DNA of 64,000 bases from Cristatella mucedo (Eukaryota; Bryozoa; Phylactolaemata; Cristatellidae). The stretch's first letter is position 1, and each line of letters begins with the position of its first letter. The DNA lies in contig WPIO01000003.1 of assembly GCA_009760855.2 (NCBI GenBank), positions 12,554,501-12,618,500 of the forward strand, written 5' to 3'. The position numbers were made by a program, and so were the translations under genes. The notes below the pieces were generated by a model. That model had not been told where the DNA came from. It worked only from the letters and a program-made list of their open reading frames with translations, and searched no databases. Below are positions 15,579-27,300 of the stretch, one piece after another.

Positions 15579-16338
15579 TGAAAGACCGTTCACTAGATGA
15601 CCACATAGGCTCCACAGTAAAGTTGGCTTACTTTTAGCTACGCAATACATTAAATTTTGGGCTGTCTTAGATAAGGATACGAAAGCTAAGTTGATTTGTG
15701 CCTTTTTGAAAGGGCTAGAACTTACTGTTGATTGCGACTTGGGCGTATTCCTACCTGTGCAATAGGACGCCAGGACAGTTGGTGCAAGAAATCTGTGGCT
15801 ACGCTTTTCTGTCGTGAAGGTCACCCAACTGCCACAGCATTTCTTGTCGGTCAACACTGGCTCCCCATCAGGCAGCGTATCGGCATCAAGGTTCTGCCGC
15901 TAGCCCCTCCTCAGTTTTCTTGGTCTAACCTACCCATCTGAAATACTTCTTAATCAGGCACCTTGCCATCGTACCGTACCACCTGCTCGCCTGAATTGAG
16001 TCATGTCGTAGTGTCCAAGCAAAACTAAACTGAAATCCTTTGGAGACCGTGTATTTGTTTTGCGTTCTTGCCAAGCCAGAAATTCTGAATCATCCAGACA
16101 TACCCTGAATTAACGGCACTTAAAAGGAAGAAGCTAGGAACGTACCTGCTCCTCACGGAATTTTCTCTTGTCTGTGCGAATAGTTCTTTGTGTGCTTACG
16201 TGTGCGGAAATTGTGCATGGTATTTCACTACGGCTAGCCGGCTGATAGGTTTCCTTTCCACCCAATTTACGTGCCTAGAAAGATATCATATTCTCTTGGG
16301 GAATTATATAATTGTTTTATTATTACTATTATTATTGA
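15579..16338 (+). mobile_element. L2/CR1-type LINE fragment, strongly decayed
   Basis: A second plus-strand copy follows almost directly. It starts in the GATGACCACATAGGCTCCAC block and ends in a TTATTATTACTATTATTATT tail. Coding similarity is patchy, for example GQHWLPIRQRIGIKVLPL near 15850-15900. Confidence 0.75.
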
Positions 16339-17502
16339 ACAATTATTTTTAGCCCAGATGATAGCAACTTTTTGCAAATCTTACGTTACAAGCATGCCGT
16401 CGATGGACGAGTGACCTATGACGAAGGATGACCTAGAGCGATTTCCACTTGAGGCCTGCTTGCAACTCTATGGAAATAGTGTGGATTATCAGTGCAGTTC
16501 CAAGAATGCTTGCCAATGCATAAGAGGTGTGCTAAGAAAGGGGGGATTAAACTTGGTTTCCGTTCTCGTAGCTTTGCCTCTGTGCAACTTTTCACCAGAG
16601 CTTAATAAATACAGTCAGCTCTGCGACCGCATAGAAATTCCCGGCTACTTTAAAAAAAAACCTCGAAACTCTGGTGGCCTAAGCCAAAAGGCATTGAACC
16701 GCCTTTGTGGCTGTCAGAAACAATCGCTTACCAGCCAGCAACCCATACGTCGCCCTCTGATTCCGCGTTTCGTCAAAGAGATTCCGACAGCCGCTTAGCT
16801 ACAAGATTCCTCTCTATCTCGGTCATTCTACAGTGGCAAGTGCGCAAGCATGCTTGAAGCACGCCTGTTTACACCGTCCACATTGCCGCTCCTCGTTCTC
16901 CGTTCATGGAAGTGATTCGCTCAGTCGCGCAACGTCAGCGTTCAATGATTCACCGATGATCCAGAGAGCAGAACGCTTCTTCTTCGTCCGTCCTTACGTC
17001 AGTCCATCTGCGTCTGCAAATGCAGCGTACGAATGCCAAAGGGGTCGAGCTCACGAGACGATGGCCATCGAATGTATTCGCATTAACCTCGGTCGTTAAA
17101 GGAGGCAGCACCTGAACCGCTGAGCCAGATCCTCATTCCTTCCTCTCTCCGTCCACACGCTCTTTCTTTCTCGCTCAAGCATTTCAGCAGCACGGAACCA
17201 GCACAGACGCTTTGGTTTTGTGACATTTTCAGTCCCCGAATGTAAAGCATATCGCGAAGATACTAGTAGCTACCGGGTAGCGACAGCGGGTTCTCTGAAG
17301 ACGTCACCATTCCCCCTAGATATCCCGGCCGGCGAAGAAGCCGGCTCGGACTATGGTTTTGCTGAACAGAGTGACTCGGCACTGGCTACTAGAAGCCTCA
17401 GCGACGGATCGTCCGAATAGCGGCTCAAGTGAACGCCGCGACGGGTCGCTGGAGCGCCGCTTCGGCGTTAGCGCAGCCAGACGACACGGGCCATATCGCC
17501 GA
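16339..17502. other. Intergenic or undetected gene; one unassigned ORF
   Basis: A 126-codon plus-strand ORF (16418-16798) has a plausible residue mix and eight cysteines but no motif I recognise and no supported splice sites. The rest holds short GC-rich ORFs only. Confidence 0.25.
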
Positions 17503-17729
17503 GGCAGCCCCAGCAGCAGCCCCAGCAGCAGCCCCAGCAGCAGCCCCAGCAGCAGCCCCAGCAGCAGCCCCAGCAGCAGCCCCAGCAGCAGCCCCAGCAG
17601 CAGCAGCAGCCAGCAGCAGCCCCAGCAGCAGCCCCAGCAGCAGCCCCAGCAGCAGCCCCAGCAGCAGCCCCAGCAGCAGCCCCAGCAGCAGCCCCAGCAG
17701 CAGCCCCAGCAGCAGCCCCAGCAGCAGCC
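17503..17729. repeat. (CAGCAGCCC)n trinucleotide-based tandem repeat
   Basis: About 24 near-perfect units of GCAGCCCCAGCA in 12-bp periodicity, with one CAGCAGCAGCAGCCAGCAG phase change near 17600. All plus-strand frames stay open and read Pro/Gln, Ala/Pro or Ser/Pro repeats. The minus strand reads Gly/Ala or Cys/Trp, so openness is no evidence for coding. Confidence 0.95.
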
Positions 17730-17787
17730 GTCGCGGGACCGTCGTAAGCGGCTGCGCTCGACCTTGACCGCTCGCTTCCCGTCGCAG

Positions 17788-18136
17788 GTTGGTCTGCCCG
17801 GATTGCTCTCATCGGTTCGCCAGGCTGAGCCTGTGCGAGGCCTGCTTAGCCGAGAGCTTCAACGTCGGACCGGTGTGCGCTAGCTGCCGCTCGGGCCAGG
17901 CGGTCGGCCGGCGCGCGGCCACGTGCCAGCCCGCGTGCTTCTACTGTCTGGGATGCGAGCGGCGGCCTCTCGCCTCAATGGGAAGTCCTCTGAGCGGCGT
18001 CGACACGTGCAGGTGCGACGTCGGCCAGCTGCGGCAGGCCTTCGGAGACGACGGACGCTCGGCGGCGGCACTCGATATCTGGGACGGCAGGCACGGAATT
18101 ATCTTGATTGAGCTCGGTGAAAATCGATCCGCGTGA
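17788..18136 (+). CDS. Candidate host exon, Cys-rich (unassigned)
   Basis: After an acceptor-like CCCGTCGCAG (ending at 17787), a frame open to the TGA at 18134-18136 begins VCPDCSHRF. It carries repeated CxxC pairs (CPDC, CEAC, CASC, YCLGC, CRC) over its first ~70 residues, suggesting zinc binding. A GTAAGC donor-like site at 17744 would give a 44-bp intron. I do not recognise the family and cannot exclude a chance GC-rich ORF. Confidence 0.3.
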
Positions 18137-18568
18137 GTCGCGCGGCGATACCGCAGCGGACGCTGTCGACCCGCTGTGCGGCCTCGGCGGCGGGTCAGCG
18201 GGTGGCCTCTCGCAGGCGCGGAATGGCTTGTGGACTGTCGGCCTGCTTGGCGTGCTCTGGTGGGTCGCTCAGAGCTTCCAGAGCCGCAGTCTGCTTCGTG
18301 CCCAGTGGAGTATGAGCGCGTCGATGCCTCCTCCGCCGACGCTCGTTCGGCGGAAGAGGCATCAGCCGCCACCGGGCAGGGCTGGCGTCTTTTTCGAGTA
18401 GTTACCAGTTAATAGTTACCAGCTTTTTGGCTCCTTGCTGCGGCGACGGGACGCCTTTAGCTCGGAGCGAATTCTTTTTTATATATCCATAGGATACTTG
18501 GCGGAATACCTGCTAACTGCCAATTTTAACTTTTTCCTTGCTTTTGCATCATGGTGGTGGTTGAGAAC

Positions 18569-19480
<912 letters not shown>

Positions 19481-19849
19481 CAGAGAGACTCGTATAGCCC
19501 GCTGGCTGCGTTGCTGTTAAGGCGGTGGCTTCTAAATCAGACAGATTATGACTGATATTTATTATTCATGGTTCCTGAATTTTAACGGCTTGGAACTGAT
19601 TATGCGAAAATCAATGACCCAGGCTGCATGAAAGCAGAAGCCGTGTAATAGCCGGACAGTAGTACTTGTGGATTTGGACTAGGCATTTAATCAGAGCTGA
19701 GTTCTAGGTCATTCGTTGATCCGTACGAAAGATGGCGTTTGTCGTGGCCGCTGTTGTACGCCTGTAGCCTTCTGCCACTGTCAATTAGACTACTCTACGC
19801 TATGGAAATGGACTTGCAATCTTGAGGTATGGGTTCCCTCCGTGCTGCT
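19481..19849. other. Intergenic; nothing recognised
   Basis: No gene, repeat or RNA recognised. Confidence 0.4.
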
Positions 19850-20043
19850 GTGTTCAGCTATTTTCGGCATGTACACGAGTCGTTAGCCTCGTCCGAGACG
19901 AGCATAGTTACGAGTGGATTTTGGCCAAGTTCAATCAGGACCTGGAGGCCACCACGCCCCCGTTTGCAACGGCCATCTTTCGGATGCAGACTTCCGCTCA
20001 CAAAATCGAACGGAGACGAATCGCGACGCTCTGTTCTTTGTAA
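19850..20043 (+). CDS. Candidate host exon (unassigned)
   Basis: Following a CTGTGTTCAG acceptor-like site (ending about 19857), one frame reads through SLVRDEHSYEWILAKFNQDL and PPFATAIFRMQTSAHKIERR to a TAA at 20041-20043, with a possible GTAAGG donor at 20039. The residue composition looks protein-like, unlike the shadow frames. I do not recognise the family, and flanking exons were not found. Confidence 0.25.
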
Positions 20044-23000
20044 GGGTCATTGATGGCTGCCAAGTTGAGGTGGGCTGCGTGCGGGTGGACAGACATCACG
20101 TGACAGTGCTGCATTCGAACAACTGCTCGGCGGTGCTGCCGCAGACCGGTGAGGCGGCGCAGCGTCCAGCGAGGCCTCCTTTTGAGGCGTGCCGCGGCAT
20201 CAGATCTCGCTCGCCCGTCATACTCGCCGAGGTCGCCGAGAGTGCGGACGGCCTCGGCGAGTATCTTAAAATTCCCCCCTTATTCATCGTTTTAGTCAGA
20301 GCGACGAGCTCGCTGAAGAGCCTCGATCTCGGAGCCACCAAGTTGCCGGCACTCGACGCCAAGCGAGCGGACGCCAACGTCACTGCGCACGAGCGCTCAG
20401 AGTTCCGCCTTGCCGCGAACCGGTCGGCGAGCGAGCGAGCGATCGCACGGATTGGGTTCGAACCGGCGGTGCAAGCGAGCATTGCCGGAAGTGCTCGAGC
20501 AGTCGCTGCCGCTCCGATCGTCGGCCGATCGAACGGGCTCGACGGCGTCTTGCTGCTTGCTACAATTTCTCTTGTCATCTCCCAGCGACATTCACTGGCG
20601 ACGGAAGCGTTCGCTGATTGCTAGAGAGCGAAATTTGGAGCGCTTTCCGGCCAGCGGCGACTCGGCAATCCGGGCCGCCGCCTCAGAGGCTGGCGCTCTC
20701 GTCTGCTGTCAGTCGCGGTCCGTTCGCTGCGCCCTTAGGGATAACTCGGCTAGCCGAGGCATCGGACGGCTTGAGCGAGATTTCTGTTCGGGTGCTCAAG
20801 CTATGAGGAAGCGGCCTCGGCTGAGCCGCACCTGCCTTTGCTGGCGTCTCGCATTCTAGTCACGCTGCTGCTGTCAGCCGCCGCTGCTAGGCCCACCTAC
20901 CCGGTGATAATTAAGGTCTACGACTGCTGGACTCGCCCAGCCGAGTGCCATTCTTGCCCTCGAGCGAGGACTGAAGCGAATTACGGATCGCTTCGTCAAC
21001 GCCGAGCCCTGCTCGCCGACTCCATTATCTCGCTATCGCGAGTGAGGGAGCAATCGCTCGTACGGTCGTACGCTGGCTATCGAAATGAACGCGTCGATGA
21101 AAAGAGATGAAACTTCGCTGAAGGCGGCGCTCGGCAGCTCCGAGGACCGGCGATATTGATGTCAACTTGTTAACGGTTATGCTCTATTGTCAGGGTTACG
21201 AGTGGCTGTTAAAGAGCTTCAAGAGGCAAAGACCTCTTCGCTAAACGTTGGATGGCGCTTAGTAGGCGCCGAAGAAGCCTGCTCGCGTCGCCAATTAGGC
21301 CGCAGCGCTCACGGTCGACCGATTCAGCAGGCTCGTCAATTAATTAATATAGACGACATAGAGTACGTCGGGAAGTGCACCCACGACCTAGAGTTGGAAA
21401 GTGCACCCATGACCTAGAGTCGGGAAGTTTGAGCTCTCGAGCCGACTGGCTGACTGCCGAGCGTCGAACGAGCGCCTCGGCGGCCGCGCTCGTTCGACGA
21501 CTGACGCAGCAGCTGGCGAAGCCGAGTATCGAAGCCGCTCGCTGGCGACGGGCCTCGCCGACGATACTCTCATCCGCCAACCGCACGTGGCGCCGAATCG
21601 GCTTCACGCCAAGCTCTCTCCCCGACACCTTGGTGCGGGCGGAGCGACGGCGTTCTTACTTCCACTCTGAACTGGCGCTTCTACGTGTGTCGCGACGCGG
21701 CAAGGCCTTCGAGCGTTCAAGCCCACAAGCTCAAGCGAATCGAAGGCAGAATCGGTCGCACGCGTGCTTAGACGCCGCGTCTAACATCCGAGGCGTTAAG
21801 ATCTTAGCTAGCTCGGGCAAGCTTTGTCTCTGCTTTGAACTGCTGCAAACCAGCTTTGCTGCGGCCGAAATATGCCACTCGGCCTCCATGTTCGGCCCGC
21901 CAGGCTGGCATGCTAGAAGTAGCGAGAATTAAGTATCTAGCTCCTACGTCGATAGCGGCTGCGGTTTCGCTCGAAATTGACCGATGGACACCGATCCGCT
22001 ATCTGACCACTATCCACCCGCCGAGGCTCCGAAGCCTCCTCGAAACGGCAACTGGTATTCGGCACTTAAACCTCGTGCTCTCACGTCCTCTCGAGAAATA
22101 AATATTAGTTTTAACCCTCGTTGCTTTCACTCGGACACTGTTGGCAGCGGAAGCGGCTGCTCAGGGAGTCGTGGAGTTCACGGAACGTTTCTCCGCGAAA
22201 GCGGGGGGGGGGCACTACCCCTCTCCAACCGTCCTGCCGCTACTTGAAAGCTACAGTTCGCTGCGGCTCAGCCCGTCCGACTCTGCTGATGCGCTTCTCG
22301 TCGTTCCCTGATTGAGACGAGGCATTCGAAGGTGAAGGTCGAGTTCGCCTCCAGAGCTCCAGCGAGCTCGCGCTTCTGGTGCTTCGCCTAGGTTAAGACC
22401 CGCTTGGCTTTCTGGGCTTTGAGGAATTACAGAAGGACGCGCCTACGCAGCTTTTTGTCACTGGGTTCTCATTCGCTCTCGCGGCGGCTGCTGGACGCGG
22501 CGGCTGCTTTCACGCAGCATCGAAGCACGTAGACATTTCTGCCGCCATCCCCCAGTGGACTGGCGGGCGGATGCGTGCGGCTCTCGCTGTAGAATCTCGG
22601 CGAAGACGAGAAGACTGGATTACTTTCGAGATCGATTGTGCTGGCGAGACACAGCAGTACAGTTAAGCTCGGCGGCAACAAATTAAGCAGCGCGTTCGCT
22701 AAGCGGAGCGTCCGCCGGGGCCGCGGCATTGGCCTGAGCCGTAGCACCTAGCAAGGGGTGCGAGCGAGAGAGCGCATTAGCGTTAATTAGCAGGGCAAGA
22801 TTACGCCGGCGCGGCTGCACTCTTCAGCCCAGATCTTCAGCCCTCCCGCCGGTGAGGATGGCCTACGAGAATGCGGTCGTAGGGCTCCGACCTCCGCCGA
22901 AGCCGCCGGGTTGCCAGCCAAGGGTGGGCCGGCGTAGGCGTAATAGCACCGTAGCGAGCGGCCCAATAAACGAGGCGCTGTCGTGTCGTGTGCGACGGCG

Positions 23001-23879
23001 GTGCAGCAATATCCGCTCGAACGCTCGAATTAGCCACTAGCTGGCCGAAGGCGAGCTTCCGATGCGAGGGTCGGAGCCGAGGCGGCCGCTAGGACCGCTT
23101 AGCCGGCCGCGCCGTAGTACGGCTGTCTGGTGAGCCCCAGACCGGCTCTCGGTATGTGGTACTGCGGAGCCGAGCCCCTCTCGCCGCCGGCGCCGCCGGC
23201 GCCGTCTCCAGCAGCAGCAGCAGCAGCGGAGGCGGCGGACGCCGGTCGTCGCGCGCCGTCGAGCCGATCGAGGTCGACGTCGTCGATGCGGACGGTGACG
23301 AGGCCTGCCGTGGAGCCCAGCGCCGCACTTCCGCCGTTGAAGGCGGCGTTGTAGAGAGCGGAGTCTGAAAGAACGCCTCCTCGAATGGAGAGCGAGCGTA
23401 CGCTGAAAGCAGTGGAACCCGGGCGAGCGCTGGCGGCGAATAGAGAGTGCAGCGATGAGCGCGCCACCGACTCGCGCTCTATAGCGGAAAAGCAGACAGA
23501 AAGCTTACAATTTTTGTTGGATTACTGCGCGTAATGTTTAGCATGTAATTTAGAGTGGGCTGCTGAGAGCGGGAGAGACGCTGTTCAAGGGGCGTCGCTT
23601 TTCGACTTGCGAAAGGGCTGGAGCAAAGTTATCAGCGGCTCTGCTGTTAAGATTGCCGAAGGAAGTGCTCGAATATTTTCAGGCAGCTGTCTAGCCGTGC
23701 GCCGTCAGGTGACGGTCGCTCTCGCTTTACTACTGGTCCGCTCACAGCGGAGCCAACTTCTGCCGGGTGTGACGCGATGGCTGCACGAATCGCTTGCGGT
23801 CCTGACAGCCCCTGTCTCTCCGTCCCTCGCTGCCACGTCCAATCTGCTAGGCTAGAATATTACGACGCGGTCTTGATTC
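20044..23879. other. GC/CpG-rich region without a supported gene
   Basis: Long overlapping ORFs occur on both strands because the sequence is CpG-rich and poor in stops. A minus-strand ORF at 23099-23467 (Ser/Ala-rich, ending QPYYGAAG) and a plus ORF at 19914-20624 are possible exons, but neither has a motif or clear splice context. A duplicated phrase GTGCACCCA(C/T)GACCTAGAGT lies at 21375-21420. Confidence 0.3.
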
Positions 23880-24040
23880 AGCAATATATAAAATATATAA
23901 TTCATTTGTATGGCGCCCCAAGAGAACTTACTCACTATTCAAGTGCTTCGTTTATGACTCGGGACTCGAGCCCACGACCTCAGCTAGACCTTGGTCGGGG
24001 CGAGCACCTTAGCCGCTGGACCGAACCAGCTCGGTGCCAT
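23880..24040 (-). mobile_element. tRNA-derived SINE
   Basis: The minus strand begins with GGTTCGGTCCAGCGGCTAAG, then GTGCTCGCCCCGACC (A-box region). A GTGGGCTCGAGTCCCGAG B-box-like segment follows, then a tail whose plus-strand form is ATTTGTATGGCGCCCCAAGA...ACTTACTCACTATTCAAGTG. Tail and body match the copy at 10741-10880. It lies about 310 bp downstream of the claudin-like gene's stop and supplies an AATAAA (minus strand, 24055-24060) near its edge. Confidence 0.7.
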
Positions 24041-24349
24041 GCTTATCACCATTCTTTATTGCATTAGATGGAAGGCTGTTGGCTACTGACGACGCATAGA
24101 AGGCGCCATAGGTCCATCAGCAAGCTATGGAGAACTCCGGAATTGCATGGGCCCGCTTACTACTCATAGCACCGGGGGGGGAGGGCGATAGGTCAGTAGA
24201 CTCGTATAGTGTGCCCAAAGCACTTTTCTCACTCGACCGCTCACCGCGGCCGAGGAATGTGGAGCTGGCCGCACCAGCCGGTCCCGCCAGCTTAAAGATG
24301 GCGGCCGGAAGGGCACGCTCGCGACGGCAGCCTCCTTCGCGCGACGTGG

Positions 24350-27300
24350 CTAAAGCAGAAGGTCGCTAGAGCGACTCGTACCGTCCTCGCTTTTTCCGAC
24401 CCGAGCTGCTGTCCATCCGAGGGCAAAGAGCAGGATCGCGGATAGGCACTCGAAGAAAACGGCGACCCAGCAGAGCACGTAGGAGAATCCGAGCCACCTT
24501 TGCGTGGCATTGAGAAGTGGCTGCAAAAAGGGCTCATAAAGTGTTCATCCGTCGTACAGGTTTTGTGGACGGAAAGTTCCATGTGGAACTCCTCCGCCGC
24601 GTGCACCCGCACCGGATCAGCCGATGCACAGTAGTACAGACGTCGCATCGGCGAATGCTCGGCGATGCGACGCTCTCTGAGCGAGCGTCGGAGTGTAGCG
24701 CGGCGCGACCTCTAGGCGCCCGCCACGGCAACGAAAGGAAAAAGATGGGCTCACTGTTTGAACGTTGCGTCGGCCGAAGCATCGCCGTGGTGGCTTGCAA
24801 AACGCCAGAGAGTGCGGCGGCTGGGCAGCGCGCAGGCGAAGCAACGTCTTCTCGTACGTGCGGGTGCCAAATTCAACCCAGGGGGAACGGAACAGAGCCC
24901 GAGCCGATCTACTCACAGCCGGCCAGGACTTCTCAAAGAAGTACGAAAAATCCGCGTCCGTCACGGAGTTCCTTTCCAAGTAATCGCAGCCATGAAATAG
25001 CGCCATTCCGAGAGCGTCGAAGAACGCTGAAACGAGAGGCGCATTCGAGCGGGTCATTTGAAGCGACCGAGCATAACGGCGGCGAATGACGCGGCGTGCT
25101 GTTCGGCCGGCGACGGCAAGGGCTGCAGGAGCGTGCGCGTACGTCTGAGGGTTTCGTGCGCGCGGAAGTTTGGGTGAATTCAAGCATGCTAGGGTAGCTG
25201 CGTCCCGCGTTTCGCTAGATTTGCACCATGTCCGCTGCGGCTTCGGCTCGGATACGAACGTCTTGCTAGTTGGGGAATGCTAAGCCTTTGTCGCGGCGGC
25301 AAATATCATTCCCTGTAGACGCCCCTGCGCGAGTTCAAGGTTCTTTAGTGGTACGGTACGGATTCCTTTTTTAGGATGCAAGGGAATGTTTCGTTTCAGT
25401 TTCGTCTTCCAAGTCTGGCACAGGATACCCCTCCTAGCTCCGATTCGCGACGTATACAAGCGCTCAAGTCAATAAGCTGATCGGGTGTAGGATTTCTAAA
25501 AAAAGTCGTTTATTTGAGAAACAGCTGTTTAGCTATTTCCTTTTTTAATTTTCAAAAAACAACAGTTGCTAACAGTTGTTTTGCCTGTTTTTCCCATTGT
25601 GTCACTAATTTTACAGTCAACAGTTTATTTTTGTGATGAGCACCATTTTAATATATATCTTACGTGGTAAGTTCTAAATCAATGCATGATTACTTCTTAT
25701 AATAGTATTTCAAGAATACAAGTGCATTAAGTGACTTTTCCGAGACGCTATCTTTTGTACATAAATCTATTCAGACTGAAAAAATCTCTTTCAACATCAG
25801 TAAATGTCGGTTTAATGGATAGAGCTGCGTTGGATACTGTTTGGAGATTTTCAGTGCGCTGGCCCGACTTCCTGAAGAGCGGTTATTCGGACTTGAGCCA
25901 TTTAAAACTGTCTTGCCCTCCGACTGCAATTAATTAACCACCTTCTTGAAGCAAAAAATTCAGTTTATCTTAAAGAGACAAGTTCACACTTTCAGCATCC
26001 TTTAACGACTGTTTGACGACAACATCTACATAGTTGACTCCGAATAGATGAAATGCTAGATTTTCTGCGAAATTTGGCGTAGTTTTTGACGGGGTGACAG
26101 AGGGATCTTTTGAGACTACGGTTCTTGAAACCTTTGTTCAATAGCTCTTCAAAGTGGCACTTCAAATTTTTGATGAGCTCAGTTGTAATTTCATTATTCA
26201 GGTTAAAGAGCTTGTTGAACATGAATTCTAAAATTGCGTCAGCTCACGCCAACGTCGCGTCTTCTCGACTTGGATTCTCAATAGCAGTTTTAACAGGTCC
26301 ATTACCTTCAGACGAGTTTTAAGAGCGTCAAAATTCAATCTCTCAATCAATTCCAGCGCCTAGAATTCTGTCAGAGTCTTGTGGATGGCGACCTCTGTCT
26401 GTACCAGCCGTTCAAACATTGTTGGGGTAGAGTTTTAGTGCGTCTTCACATCAAGATACAGTTCAATCTCGCATCCGAAATCAGCTTTTACTTTGGATTG
26501 ACATTATTTCAAACCGTTAATTTAGTTAAGAATTTGATAAGCTTGCGTAATTTCTTAAGCAGATCGTAGTAATTGACGTCTCTTTCAAATATGTCATCGT
26601 TGATCAATTTCAAGTCCGGACGTGCTTCAAAATTATCCATTTTATCAAAATCATCACTATCCTGGTTAAATCGTCTTCCTCAGTACACTTCTTGTACCAG
26701 GTGTCACGCAGTGAGCCGTAATGACACCCTCGGAAAGGCGGTTGCTTTTCACGACCTAGGTCCTGAGGTCGTGGGTTCGAATCCTGGGGTGGGTGATCTT
26801 TATCACCGCGGCAAGCGGTGGTAATAGCCGTAAAGGCACTTCCGTCGCTGTACAAAGAACTAAATCAGCTATTATTTATTTATTTATACTCCAAGGTGCA
26901 GACCGTGGTTTAAGCATAATAGTCGGATGACTTCGATGTGGCTAATGCATTTCTTATTTACTGCAACGCCGTTCTGAGTAGATCCCACGAAATCACTCTC
27001 CGTCGTTATTCCAAAAATGCTCAAATGATATTTCACTGATTCGACAATATCGAGAGCAGTGCACGAACCAAATATGCGAACAAGACCCGTCTTGATATTC
27101 TTTTTATCGCCGCTAGCGTGAATGTTGACTCTGAAGAATCTACGTCCTCTCCTAGTCGTGCATTCTTGCAGTCATGCTAAACTTTACTCCTCTCTCGAGT
27201 TTGTCCTTGATGTCGGCAATCGTTTTATTTATCTTTTATTCGTAATAATCGTGCACCAGCGTTATCACACCACTTTATTCGCAGGAATTCTGAATCTATC

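Noticed and set aside
17468-17812. Gly/Ala and Cys/Trp-rich minus-strand ORF across the CAG repeat
   Set aside because: It is the reverse reading of a tandem repeat, open only because the unit lacks stops.
19914-20624. A 236-codon ORF as a host gene
   Set aside because: CpG-rich sequence is open on both strands here. Only the short stretch at 19850-20043, in another frame, looks protein-like, so I kept that at low confidence.
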